A stretch of DNA of 64,000 nucleotides from NCBI RefSeq assembly GCF_001586275.1, contig NZ_CP014545.1, forward strand, positions 3,002,501-3,066,500, read 5' to 3'. Shown piece by piece: positions 1 to 8,484 of this stretch. A program made the position numbers and the translations under genes. This DNA comes from Sphingorhabdus sp. M41 (lineage in GTDB: Bacteria; Pseudomonadota; Alphaproteobacteria; Sphingomonadales; Sphingomonadaceae). Each line of letters opens with the position of its first letter. The first letter of the stretch is position 1. Below the pieces are notes generated by a model. That model did no database searches. It was not told the origin of the DNA and saw only the letters and a program-made list of their open reading frames with translations.

Positions 1-1
1 C

Positions 2-685
2 CAGCGTGGTCGCGGACGGTCAGGTTACGACCCGGACCCGCAGAATTACACGCCCGCCGTCTATGTCGAGGACATGTTCGCGCTGATTGACGGGCTGCAG
101 CTCGGGACGATGGGCCTGATCGGCACGTCGATGGGCGGACTGATGGCGATGATGATGGCGGCGATGCAGCCCGAACGGTTCGACAGCCTGATATTGAACG
201 ATATCGGGCCAGCGGTCGAAGCCACTGGTCTGGCGCGGATACAAAGCTATGTCGGCCAGCCAGCGGTGTTTGACAGCTGGCAGCAAGCCGCCGATCATTG
301 CCGAACGGTCCAGAGCGACAATATGATCGACTATGGCGCGCAGGACTGGATGATCTTTGCGCGGCACACCTGCGAAGAAAGACCCGACGGCAAAATCCGC
401 TTTGCCTATGATCCGGCGATTTCCGATGGCCTGTCGGGCAGCGAGCAGACCGTCATTCCGCCTGACCTCTGGCCGATATGGGACACGCTGTCCGCCCTGC
501 CCGTGCTGGTCATTCGCGGCGCGTTGTCAGATATACTTTCCCCCGCTACCGTTGCCGAGATGGAACGCCGGCATCCCGATCATTTCAGCGCCGTGGATAT
601 TGAACATCGCGGTCACACCCCGATGCTGGACGAACCCGATGCGCTGGCAGCGATTGACCGCTTCTACGCGGAACCTAAAATGTAA
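2..685 (+). CDS. alpha/beta hydrolase, 5' truncated by window edge
   Basis: The reading frame is open from base 2 and has no start codon in the window, so this is the C-terminal 227 residues or so of a longer protein. The visible part begins RGRGRSGYDPDPQNYTPAVY, typical of the strand/loop before the nucleophile elbow of alpha/beta hydrolases. The elbow is GTSMGG with the nucleophile serine. The catalytic acid is probably in the segment VLVIRGALSDILSP and the histidine in HRGHTPML near the C-terminus. The stop codon overlaps the start of the following transporter by one base (TAATG), so the two are translationally coupled. The substrate is unknown; epoxide hydrolase, haloalkane dehalogenase and ester hydrolase relatives share this fold. 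Confidence 0.85.
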   Translation, partial: QRGRGRSGYDPDPQNYTPAVYVEDMFALIDGLQLGTMGLIGTSMGGLMAMMMAAMQPERFDSLILNDIGPAVEATGLARIQSYVGQPAVFDSWQQAADHCRTVQSDNMIDYGAQDWMIFARHTCEERPDGKIRFAYDPAISDGLSGSEQTVIPPDLWPIWDTLSALPVLVIRGALSDILSPATVAEMERRHPDHFSAVDIEHRGHTPMLDEPDALAAIDRFYAEPKM

Positions 686-1959
686 TGGCGGAGCAGCAAA
701 GCATGAAAAGCCGGACGACTTCGCCCAATATCGCGCTCGGCATGTTGCTGCTCGTCTATATTTTCAATTTCGTCGACCGCCAGATACTGGCGATCCTCGC
801 GGGGCCAATCCAGGCCGACCTCGGCCTCAGCGATACCCAGATGGGGCTGCTCGGCGGCGTGGCTTTCGCCCTGCTCTATTCGACTCTCGCCGTGCCGCTG
901 GCATGGGTGGCGGACAAGACCAACCGCAGCTGGGTGATTACCATTTCGCTGGTAATATGGAGCGGCTTCACCGCCATCTCCGGCCTCGCGCAGGGCTTCT
1001 GGTCGATATTTCTGGCGAGACTGGGCGTCGGCATCGGCGAAGCCGGCGGCGTTGCGCCTTCCTATGCCGTGATATCCGACCATTTCCCGAGCGAGAAACG
1101 CGCGCGGGCGCTGGCGATCTATTCGCTCGGCATCCCCCTCGGATCGGCCACCGGAGTGGTCGCAGGCGGTTATATTGCCGCCACCGTCGACTGGCGTCTC
1201 GCCTTTTTTGTCGTCGGGCTATTGGGCATATTGATTGCTCCCTTCTTCAAATATTTCGTGCGCGACAAGGTCAAGGTGCAGGCCCCGGCCGATCAGACAG
1301 TGGCCCCTTACAGCTTCAAGGGAACCGTCGTTCTGCTGGCAAAGAAGAAGGCCTTCTGGTTTCTCGCCTTCGGCGCGGCCTCCAGCTCGATGCTCGGCTA
1401 TGGCATTGCCTTCTGGCTGCCCAGCCTGTTGCAGCGCAGCTTTGGCCTGAGCCTGATCGAAACCTCTTTATTCTTTGGCGCGATATTGCTGATCGGCGGC
1501 GTCGCCGGCGTGCTCGGCGGCGGCATGATCGGCGACTGGCTGGGCAAAAGAGACAAGGCGGCCTACGGACTGGTTCCGGCTGTGGCCTTCCTGCTGGCGG
1601 TGCCGCTGTTCGCCGCCGGGATCATGAGCGGCTCGGCAACCATTGCCTTCATCCTTTTCCTGATCCCGCAGGCGCTGGCCTATTTCTGGCTCGGACCGGT
1701 CCTGTCAGCCGTGCAGCATCTGGTGCCGGCGGACGCACGCGCGACCGCTTCCGCCTTGTTCCTGCTGATCAACAATCTGATCGGTATCGGCGGCGGGATA
1801 TTCTTTCTCGGGGCCCTGTCCGACAGCCTGACACCGATCTACGGCGAAGACGGGTTGCGCTATTCGATGCTCTATTCGCTGACCTTCTATGTCATTGCCG
1901 CCGTGCTGATGGCGCTCGCCGCCAGGCCGTTGCGCAGCGAATGGATAGAGGAAGGCTGA
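685..1959 (+). CDS. MFS transporter
   Basis: This 424-residue protein has about twelve hydrophobic segments and is a Major Facilitator Superfamily permease of the inner membrane. After a short cytosolic N-terminus it shows NFVDRQILAIL in helix 1 and the loop WVADKTNRSW, a form of the MFS motif A between helices 2 and 3. A second loop of the same kind, IGDWLGKRDK, occurs in the second half. The gene starts within the stop codon of the upstream hydrolase (TAATG), so the two are probably made together. This suggests the hydrolase acts on a compound carried by this permease, but the substrate cannot be read from sequence. Confidence 0.88.
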   Translation: MAEQQSMKSRTTSPNIALGMLLLVYIFNFVDRQILAILAGPIQADLGLSDTQMGLLGGVAFALLYSTLAVPLAWVADKTNRSWVITISLVIWSGFTAISGLAQGFWSIFLARLGVGIGEAGGVAPSYAVISDHFPSEKRARALAIYSLGIPLGSATGVVAGGYIAATVDWRLAFFVVGLLGILIAPFFKYFVRDKVKVQAPADQTVAPYSFKGTVVLLAKKKAFWFLAFGAASSSMLGYGIAFWLPSLLQRSFGLSLIETSLFFGAILLIGGVAGVLGGGMIGDWLGKRDKAAYGLVPAVAFLLAVPLFAAGIMSGSATIAFILFLIPQALAYFWLGPVLSAVQHLVPADARATASALFLLINNLIGIGGGIFFLGALSDSLTPIYGEDGLRYSMLYSLTFYVIAAVLMALAARPLRSEWIEEG

Positions 1960-2028
1960 TCGGCTTGCCTGAAGCGCTGGCCGGATATTAATCGGGCCGC
2001 GCATGCAGACTGGTTGCAAGTGCCCTGC

Positions 2029-2976
2029 TCAATCATTCTCGCGCGTGGTCAATTCCTTCTTGAATTGATGCAACATCGCCGAACTCTGCATCGAAGCAGA
2101 TACATCGGCCGGAGAATTGTAAAGCGAGCTCAGCAAAATCAGATCCATTTCGCTGACCGAAGCTGGCGCCGCTTCGTTCACGCCCGCATCATCGAACAGC
2201 GCCAATATCGAGTAATTCGGCACAGGCTCGTTTCCGCTATCTCTGGCGTCAATATAGGATCGCATTGCCGCATAGTCGGCAATCTGGGTCGTCGTCAGGT
2301 CGACCAGTGCATCTTTTTCGAGCAGCAGGAAGGAGTGGGTCATCGACTGCGTAACGCTTCGCTTGATCCTGGATTTCACGTGTGAAATCAGGGTCGCAAC
2401 TTCGGTCTTTGCCATTTCATCACTCGGCAGAACATCGGTTTCATCGGAATTTTGCAGCGCGCCGGTTTCAGCAGCGCCTTCCTGTATCCGCTTCCAGGAA
2501 TAGGCCGGACCACCGCTTTCGGCGATCCGTGCTCTTTCCGGCAGCGAAAGATTTCCGAACACGCGCGATTTTTTCTTGCGCAGCAATGATATGGCTTCGT
2601 TACCGTCCGCGACCACCATCACAAAAACATTGGGACTGCAGCCTTCTGCGGCCACTTTCATATCCGCTGCCAGCGCAACGCCGCGCATGCGCTTTTCGAC
2701 TTGCTCGATATTGGCTTCTGACAACCCAACGACTTTTGGACAGACCGGATTGGCAAAGCGGGCATATTGGCCCTGATGTCTGCCGCCCTTGGGCGTCGCG
2801 ATAGCAGTCTCAATGAAATCGGCTATGGCAGCCTTCGTTGTTTTTGTGCCGGTCACAATGATATCGTCGTCGGATGAAGGCGGGTCGGTCAGCGTTGCCA
2901 AAGAGGAAGCCGGCAAGAACAAGAGGCCCGAGATTGCCGCGCCCATGGTCATCAGAACATATTGCTTCATCTTCAT
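2029..2976 (-). CDS. secreted hypothetical protein
   Basis: This 315-residue protein has a clear signal peptide (MKMKQYVLMTMGAAISGLLF followed by LPASSLA), so it is exported to the periplasm or beyond. Just after the signal it has DDDIIVTGTK, a short stretch often seen near the mature N-terminus of sphingomonad secreted proteins. The rest is a soluble domain with two cysteines (NPVCPK and EGCSPN) that could form a disulfide. The C-terminal half is helical and acidic. I recognise no catalytic motif or named family. It lies alone, convergent with the MFS gene and followed upstream by the short NTF2-like fragment, so the context gives no function. Confidence 0.65.
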   Translation of the reverse strand: MKMKQYVLMTMGAAISGLLFLPASSLATLTDPPSSDDDIIVTGTKTTKAAIADFIETAIATPKGGRHQGQYARFANPVCPKVVGLSEANIEQVEKRMRGVALAADMKVAAEGCSPNVFVMVVADGNEAISLLRKKKSRVFGNLSLPERARIAESGGPAYSWKRIQEGAAETGALQNSDETDVLPSDEMAKTEVATLISHVKSRIKRSVTQSMTHSFLLLEKDALVDLTTTQIADYAAMRSYIDARDSGNEPVPNYSILALFDDAGVNEAAPASVSEMDLILLSSLYNSPADVSASMQSSAMLHQFKKELTTREND

Positions 2977-3084
2977 CGCTGGCTCCTGTTTCGCTGATAA
3001 ATTTACACAAGGAAGAAAATATGTAAATAAAACTTATGATTTCTTCAGAATCAGTCGATTCAATCCATAATATTATTCCTGCTT

Positions 3085-3345
3085 CTAGCCATCCGCTGGC
3101 ACAGCATAGAAGTCACGACAGGAATTCAACTTTCCCTCTACCAGCTTATACAGGGCAAGACGTTCGCTATTGCCATCCGGGCGCTTCCATAGCCTGCCCA
3201 ACCAGGCGACATGTTCGTCGCCGGTAATATCGAGCACTTCAAAATGCATCGTCTTGTCGGACGGTTTTTTGGTCAAATGTTCGAGCAGCCGGGCAATTGC
3301 TTCAATGCCCTCTATCTGGCCGATCGCCGAATTTGCCGGAATTGC
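3085..3345 (-). pseudogene. SnoaL/NTF2-like fragment, probably decayed
   Basis: The open frame encodes a stretch like the middle and end of SnoaL/NTF2-fold proteins: SAIGQIEGIEAIARLLEHL, then HFEVLDITGDEHVAWLGRLW and a C-terminal KLNSCRDFYAVP. The usual N-terminal helix and first strands, about 35-40 residues, are missing. The frame opens directly after a TGA and has no ATG, only ATT or TTG codons. A helix-like stretch, ELIEQF, appears in another frame just upstream. This fits a small frameshifted gene that followed the metallo-beta-lactamase-like gene on the same strand. A short protein from the TTG at 3276 is possible, but it would be only 63 residues and would lack half the fold. Confidence 0.4.
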
Positions 3346-3380
3346 TCAATCAGCTCAATTACCAGTACCCATTCTACGCC

Positions 3381-4367
3381 TCAATCGCTCATGATCGCAT
3401 TATGTTTCAGCGTCTGCTTTTCCAGAGCCGCCTCAAACGCTTTCTCCAGCTTAGCCATCATCGCCGGAAAACCCTCCCGGTCGATAAAGGCTAGCGGGTC
3501 ACCCGCTTTCTGGCGTGCGCGCTTGTCCGCCATTCCGGAAAATTCGGGATGGTTGGCGAGGAAAATATCGGGATTCCAGTCTCTGGTCATCGCGAAAGTC
3601 TTGCGATAATCCGTAACAATTCCTTCATATTGCGGCGGTCCGACCAGCCGATTGGCGGCCACCGTCGCGGAACAGAAAAGCAGCGCCTGATATGTTTTGC
3701 CATCCTGCACTACCGGCATGGTCCAGGAGGTGCAGCCGCGGCTGTGTCCCGGCGTGATATGCGCGGTGAGTGTGACATTGCCCAGCTTCAGCTGTTCGTC
3801 GTCGGCGATGATCCGGTCGACCTTGACCGGCGGCGCGTTCATTGCGCTGTCATCCTCGGACCCGAGATAGAAACCGCCTTCGAGCGCTGAGCGGTCGCCT
3901 TCGCTCGCGATCAGTTTCGCGCCGGTCAGTTGCTTCAGCTCGGCCAGACCGCCGCTATGATCGAGATGGGCGTGGCTGTTGAGCAGGATTTTCACACCCG
4001 TTGGATCAAAGCCCAATTTGCGGATCGCGTCGGCAACATATTGCCCCTCGCCCGGCATGCCGCCATCAATCACGATATGGCCGGCATCGGTCGGGATGAA
4101 ATACATGCCAAGCCCTTCGGTTCCGACAAAATATATGCCCGCCTTGCCGGAGCCAATAACCCGATAAGGCTCGACCGCGGTATACCAGCTGGGAAAATTT
4201 TTTCGAAAGTCGAATTCCGCCGGTATCTCGTCATCCACCATATTGGAGATCGTATCCAGCGTGTCGGTGCCCGAGCTGCCAGTGTCGGCAGGAGCATCCG
4301 CCATATCCTGAGCCACCGGGGCGCAAGCCACCAGCGCTCCCGCCATAAGTCCCGAAATCCAGCGCAT
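3381..4367 (-). CDS. subclass B3-like metallo-beta-lactamase-fold lipoprotein
   Basis: The 328-residue protein starts with a lipoprotein signal whose lipobox is LVAC (Cys15), so it is probably anchored in the envelope facing the periplasm. The zinc motif HAHLDH (HxHxDH) lies near residue 130. The third histidine is in GHSRGCTSWT, a block characteristic of subclass B3 metallo-beta-lactamases, and the last is probably the histidine of HPEFSGM near residue 270. About 50 residues rich in Asp, Ser and Thr separate the lipobox from the catalytic domain. It could be a true carbapenem-hydrolysing enzyme or one of the many B3-like hydrolases with other substrates. The B3 fold is well supported; beta-lactam activity is not shown. 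Confidence 0.82.
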   Translation of the reverse strand: MRWISGLMAGALVACAPVAQDMADAPADTGSSGTDTLDTISNMVDDEIPAEFDFRKNFPSWYTAVEPYRVIGSGKAGIYFVGTEGLGMYFIPTDAGHIVIDGGMPGEGQYVADAIRKLGFDPTGVKILLNSHAHLDHSGGLAELKQLTGAKLIASEGDRSALEGGFYLGSEDDSAMNAPPVKVDRIIADDEQLKLGNVTLTAHITPGHSRGCTSWTMPVVQDGKTYQALLFCSATVAANRLVGPPQYEGIVTDYRKTFAMTRDWNPDIFLANHPEFSGMADKRARQKAGDPLAFIDREGFPAMMAKLEKAFEAALEKQTLKHNAIMSD

Positions 4368-4521
4368 ATCTTTCTCCTCCGATACTTGTCCTGCTAATGC
4401 GCAGGAGCCGAATCCGCAATGTCCACGCTATCGTTTGCAAGACAGGATCAAAGCAATTCGCGATGGCGGAAAAAACGACAGTCGTTCTTCGCCAAAATGC
4501 TCCGCACATGACTATCCGCCG

Positions 4522-5529
4522 CTAGGCCCGGCCGTTCACGTCCTTGACCCAGGGGCCATAGGGTGAGTTGCCGAGCATCGCGACCTGGGTCTGGGCGCTG
4601 ACCTGATTGATCCCGAGTTGCGGCTTCGCACCGGGATGGACGGGAAGCCGCAGCGGTCTCTTGCCGGGTGTCCTGGCTATCACTTCGGCGATCGCGCGCG
4701 GCACGTCCATCGGATCGGTCGAGCCGCCACCATTGCGCAGCGCGCCGTCGACCAACGCCTGATAGGCAGCCTTGCGCTCGTCATTGGCGCGCTCCAGCAT
4801 CGACGCGGTATATATATTGCCATTTTCCCAGATCTTGGTCGGGAAGCCGCCGGGCTGGACGATGGTGACATCAACGCCGTGCGGAACCAGTTCATAGGCC
4901 ATTTGCTCGCTCATCGATTCCACCGCGAATTTGGTCGAGCTGTAGAGCCCCATGCCCGGAATCATCACCCGGCCGAGCTGCGACGAGACATTGACGATCA
5001 GGCCGGATTTCTGCGCCCGCATTTTCGGCAGAGCCGCGCGGGCCACCCGCTGGTAGCCCATGACATTGGTGTCGAACAGCAGCTGCATCGTCTCGAGATC
5101 CTGCAGCTCCACCGGAGCGCCGGTCCCGATCCCGGCATTATTGATGACCACATCAAGCGCTCCGCCGTTGAGCCGTTCGGCTTCGGCAACCGCTCTGGTC
5201 ACCGATTCATCCGACAGCACATCCAGTTCGAGGATCGTAATATCCAGTTTCTTGTCCTTGGCAGCCTCGGCCAACGCATCCCCTTCGGCGCGCGGCAGGT
5301 TGCGCATGGTGGCAAATATCCTCGCGCCCAGTTCGGCATAATATATTGCGCCGAGATTACCGAAGCCCGAGGAACAGCCGGTAATCAGGATCGACTTGCC
5401 AGACAGATGCGGCTTGCCATCGGCGGCTGCGGCGGTTGCGGGGCTGGAGGACAGGACCATGCCGGTTGCGGCTGTTGCAGCCAGCAACTGGCGGCGGTTG
5501 AGGGATGGCATGTTGTTTTTTTCTGGCAT
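4522..5529 (-). CDS. Tat-exported SDR family oxidoreductase
   Basis: The N-terminus has a twin-arginine signal, LNRRQLLAATAATGMV, followed by an alanine-rich cleavage region. A complete short-chain dehydrogenase follows. The nucleotide-binding motif is TGCSSGFG (TGxxxGxG), NNAG marks strand 4, the catalytic serine is in NVSSQLG, and the Tyr/Lys pair is YSSTK. The length of 335 residues reflects the signal plus a normal classical SDR. The start at 5529 has a good ribosome site (AGGAG seven bases upstream). Export of an NAD(P)-dependent enzyme through Tat with its cofactor bound is plausible but unusual for this family. Substrate unknown; neighbours are monocistronic. Confidence 0.85.
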   Translation of the reverse strand: MPEKNNMPSLNRRQLLAATAATGMVLSSSPATAAAADGKPHLSGKSILITGCSSGFGNLGAIYYAELGARIFATMRNLPRAEGDALAEAAKDKKLDITILELDVLSDESVTRAVAEAERLNGGALDVVINNAGIGTGAPVELQDLETMQLLFDTNVMGYQRVARAALPKMRAQKSGLIVNVSSQLGRVMIPGMGLYSSTKFAVESMSEQMAYELVPHGVDVTIVQPGGFPTKIWENGNIYTASMLERANDERKAAYQALVDGALRNGGGSTDPMDVPRAIAEVIARTPGKRPLRLPVHPGAKPQLGINQVSAQTQVAMLGNSPYGPWVKDVNGRA

Positions 5530-5610
5530 CGAAGGACTCCTAATTTTCGTTATCGCTGCTACACTAGCATAAAATCCGTTCCGGAGAGAGCGGGATGAAG
5601 GGGGAGCAGC

Positions 5611-6435
5611 ATGCGCATATCAAAAGCCAGTGAAGCGGTGGGCGCGATTGTCGACGATGTCGATGTCACCAGCCTGAGCGAACAAGAGTTTTCTGACATC
5701 CGTCGCGCTTTTCTCGACCACGGCACATTATTCTTTCGCGACCAACAGCTCAGCCCCGACGACCATATCGCCTTTGCCGGGCGCTGGGGCGCAATCGACC
5801 TCAACCGCTTTTTCAAGCGGCGCGAGGGCTATCCGGAAATTGCCGAAGTGCTCAAGGAACCGGACCAGCAGCTCAATATCGGCGGCGGCTGGCATACCGA
5901 CCACAGCTATGACGAAGCGCCCGCGATGGGATCGATCCTCTATGCGCTGGAAATCCCGCCGAGTGGCGGCGATACATTGTTCGCCGGCATGGCGGCGGCT
6001 TATGAAGCGCTCGACCCGGCGATGAAAGAACGGATCAGCAATCTGAAGGCGCGGCACGGGAATGCGCATGTTTTCGGCGAGGAGAGCGCCTATCGTAAGG
6101 CAATCGGTGACCGTTATACCAATGCCGATCAGGCGGGTCAGACAGCCGTTCATCCGGTGGTGCTGGCCCATCCCGAAACCGGGTTGAAGGGGCTCTATGT
6201 CAATCCGGGCTTCACGCTGGAGATTGTCGATATCGATCCGGAAGAGAGCCAGACGCTGCTCCAGCAACTATATGATCATATCATGCAGGACCGCTTCCAC
6301 TATCGTCACCAGTGGCGCGAAGGCGATCTGGCGATGTGGGACAATCGGTCGACCTGGCATTATGCGATGAACGACTATCAGGGACACCGGCGCTACCTGA
6401 ACCGGATTACGATCGAAGGCGTCGCTCTCGCATAG
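5611..6435 (+). CDS. TauD/TfdA family Fe(II)/2-oxoglutarate dioxygenase
   Basis: The 274-residue protein matches the normal length of TauD/TfdA enzymes. The iron-binding HxD is in GGWHTDHSYDE near residue 94, and the distal histidine and 2-oxoglutarate-binding arginine are in WDNRSTWHYAMNDY and GHRRYLNRITIEG near the C-terminus. SGGDTLFAGMAAAYEAL is also a family block. These enzymes hydroxylate a carbon next to a leaving group, releasing for example sulfite from taurine or a phenol from 2,4-D-type ethers. The gene has a strong ribosome site (GGGGAG) and stands alone, divergent from the Tat-exported SDR. The substrate is not deducible. Confidence 0.9.
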   Translation: MRISKASEAVGAIVDDVDVTSLSEQEFSDIRRAFLDHGTLFFRDQQLSPDDHIAFAGRWGAIDLNRFFKRREGYPEIAEVLKEPDQQLNIGGGWHTDHSYDEAPAMGSILYALEIPPSGGDTLFAGMAAAYEALDPAMKERISNLKARHGNAHVFGEESAYRKAIGDRYTNADQAGQTAVHPVVLAHPETGLKGLYVNPGFTLEIVDIDPEESQTLLQQLYDHIMQDRFHYRHQWREGDLAMWDNRSTWHYAMNDYQGHRRYLNRITIEGVALA

Positions 6436-6450
6436 CCTGTCCTTCGGGGG

Positions 6451-7005
6451 TCAGACCGCGAAGCCGAGAGCGAGAAAGGCTATTGTTCCCAATGCCAGAG
6501 AGACAAGGGTTTTGCGGCGATAGGGCTTTGCCAATAGTCCGACGAACAAACCACCGACGATGACCAGAAACAGGGCGATTCCCGCGATCAGCTGGTAAGT
6601 TTTGAAGAGCGCGGGGCCGTGGCCCTTGTGCAATTCCATCATCGCATATTGGAATCCCGGCTTGTGCAGGGAAGCTTCGAAGCCGTCAGGTGTCTGGTTG
6701 ATCCGCGCAAAGGTACGGGAGGTCGGCCGGGTGGTCATCTTGCCCCCGCGGCTGCGCACGCTTTCGATATCCAGATGGATATTCTGCGCGGCGAGAATAG
6801 TGCCGATATCCTGTTTCAGGGTGGGACTGTCCGGATTGATCTGCGTATCCGCCGGCAATACGATCGGGATATCCTCGATCGCCGGATCGACGCCGGCCAG
6901 CTTGAGCGCGCCGGTGATGCCGACCATCAGGAAGGACGGGGCCAGAAAGGCGGCAAGAAACAGATGAACCAATATCAGCAGGTTCCTGGTTTTGACTTTA
7001 TTCAC
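6451..7005 (-). CDS. PepSY-associated transmembrane protein
   Basis: This 184-residue inner-membrane protein has a long hydrophobic helix at residues 8-37 (LLILVHLFLAAFLAPSFLMV) and two more near the C-terminus (residues 137-160 and 167-183). Between them lies a periplasmic domain of about 90 residues. The topology, and the HLF and HKGHG histidine motifs, resemble the PepSY-associated membrane proteins found with TonB-dependent iron and heme receptors. It is the last gene of the receptor operon that begins at 10734, 11 bases after the preceding gene. A role in heme or ferric reduction at the inner membrane is an inference from this context. Confidence 0.75.
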   Translation of the reverse strand: MNKVKTRNLLILVHLFLAAFLAPSFLMVGITGALKLAGVDPAIEDIPIVLPADTQINPDSPTLKQDIGTILAAQNIHLDIESVRSRGGKMTTRPTSRTFARINQTPDGFEASLHKPGFQYAMMELHKGHGPALFKTYQLIAGIALFLVIVGGLFVGLLAKPYRRKTLVSLALGTIAFLALGFAV

Positions 7006-7016
7006 GCAAATTTTCC

Positions 7017-7433
7017 TTAACGCTTGAACCGACTGGTAAATTTGGTGAAGCCAAGATGCAGTTTCTGCCGGTCCGACCGACCGATCATTTCGCCGAGCAG
7101 GCCATGGAAATGATCGGGTTCGCGCTGTATCGCTGCCGTGGTGAGATCCAGCATCAGCATCTCGTCATAGCTTGTCTGCTGGCAACAGGGGCGGTGCACG
7201 GCCATCGCTTCGGGCCAGCAATCGCTCATCAGTTCGATGATATGGACAAAATGGCGAGCGGCGATTTCATCCCCCAATTGCCTGACCAGATAGGGTTTCG
7301 GATCCTGGCGTTTTCTCCACGCCAAAACGGCAATCCGCATAGCCACAACTATCCGCATCTGCGCAGGCGGCAAGGCCGAAATCTTGGGGGTCGCGGCCAG
7401 CGATTGCGCAAATGCGGATATCGGCTCCGCCAT
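7017..7433 (-). CDS. hypothetical protein of the heme-receptor operon
   Basis: This 138-residue soluble protein begins MAEPISAFAQSLAATPKISA. The start codon overlaps the stop of the DUF6607 gene by one base (TGATG), so the longer upstream frame is rejected. It is helical, lacks a signal peptide or membrane segment and has a CxxCC-like element: two cysteines in PCCQQT and one in SDCWPEA, with several histidines around (HFVHIIEL, HFHGLLGE). These could bind metal or heme, but no known domain is recognised. Its place between the DUF6607 protein and the PepSY-type membrane protein makes a role in iron or heme acquisition likely. Confidence 0.7.
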   Translation of the reverse strand: MAEPISAFAQSLAATPKISALPPAQMRIVVAMRIAVLAWRKRQDPKPYLVRQLGDEIAARHFVHIIELMSDCWPEAMAVHRPCCQQTSYDEMLMLDLTTAAIQREPDHFHGLLGEMIGRSDRQKLHLGFTKFTSRFKR

Positions 7434-8464
7434 CAATATTCTGCTGATGCCGGAGCTGTCTGGGCAGCGGTTTGAACGGGTCGCTTGCTCGTGGCGTCCC
7501 GTATCAGCAACCGCGCTTCGTCGACCGCAGCAGTCTCGGTCAACTTGCCATCGGAAATTTCCGTGCCCATGGTCAACAGACGCCCGCTGATCACGGTTCC
7601 GGTTTGCGCCTCTTCCTCGACGGTCACGCCGCCATTGGCAGCGATTGCAGCATCCCATTCGGCCCGCACCTGTTCCCAGTAGCTACTGGTTTTCGTCCAA
7701 TAGTCGTCGGCGGCGCTGACACTATAGCCGCCGAATTTTGTGTAGGTGTTGAGCACCGATTCCTGGACATAAGGCACGGCCTTTCCCTCGACCGTCTTCA
7801 TCTTGGTGTTATCCTGCCAATGGATCCAGCCGCCGGGCATCGGCTGGTGCCGGTTGATCGCCTGATAATGGTCATAGACGGGATCGCGAACCGCATCGCG
7901 GCGGGCCAGTGGCCGGGCGGTCCAGTCGCTGGTCCAGCTGCGGATGCCGTTGACCGTCTGCCATTTGCCGACACCGCCGTAACGGGGGCTGTCGTCGACC
8001 TGCCAGACGGTTTGCGACCAGCGGCCCTGCCTTTCTGATGCCTCGACATCCCTGTTCACCCATTTGCCGGGTCCGGCATAGACCAGCACTTTTGCCGGTT
8101 CATAGACCCAGTCCTGACGCCAGTGTTTGATGATGAAGGTTTCGCCTTCATGTTCCGCGACCAGCAGATGCTGCAGGATGATCTCCCTGCCCGTATCCTT
8201 GATGACCCGAACGCTTTCATGACCGCCGGAGATCTTGGCCTCGATCGGTTCGTAATCGGCCCGCCATGACGTCGTTTCCCTCATGTCGAACCGGACCTTA
8301 TAGTCCCCGGCCATCGCCAATATGTCGGCGCGATCCTGTTCGAAGGACGCCTGCGCAGCGGTTGCCGCAAGCTGCGGCTGGTCCCCAGCGGCCAGCGCCG
8401 GTGATGTCGCCATTGCCAGAGCGAACAGAGCCGCCCCCAGTCGCGTTGTCAGTTTCATCTTCAT
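7433..8464 (-). CDS. DUF6607 family secreted protein
   Basis: The 343-residue protein carries a Sec signal peptide (MKMKLTTRLGAALFALAMAT with an ALA cleavage site near residue 25). The mature part is rich in tryptophan and contains the family block HLLVAEHEGETFIIKHWRQD followed by WVYEPAKVLVY. It also has WSQTVWQVDDSPRYGGVG and GWIHWQDNTK. This pattern matches DUF6607 proteins, which often accompany TonB-dependent hemoglobin-type receptors; their biochemical function is unknown. The gene follows the receptor by 20 bases and overlaps the next gene by one base. A periplasmic accessory role in heme handling is an inference. Confidence 0.85.
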   Translation of the reverse strand: MKMKLTTRLGAALFALAMATSPALAAGDQPQLAATAAQASFEQDRADILAMAGDYKVRFDMRETTSWRADYEPIEAKISGGHESVRVIKDTGREIILQHLLVAEHEGETFIIKHWRQDWVYEPAKVLVYAGPGKWVNRDVEASERQGRWSQTVWQVDDSPRYGGVGKWQTVNGIRSWTSDWTARPLARRDAVRDPVYDHYQAINRHQPMPGGWIHWQDNTKMKTVEGKAVPYVQESVLNTYTKFGGYSVSAADDYWTKTSSYWEQVRAEWDAAIAANGGVTVEEEAQTGTVISGRLLTMGTEISDGKLTETAAVDEARLLIRDATSKRPVQTAAQTAPASAEY

Positions 8465-8484
8465 GTTAGTTTCTCCCCCAAGGA

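Noticed and set aside
357-1991. 544-codon plus-strand frame over the hydrolase and MFS genes
   Set aside because: It runs across two well-supported genes in another frame; the product is Arg-rich without domains.
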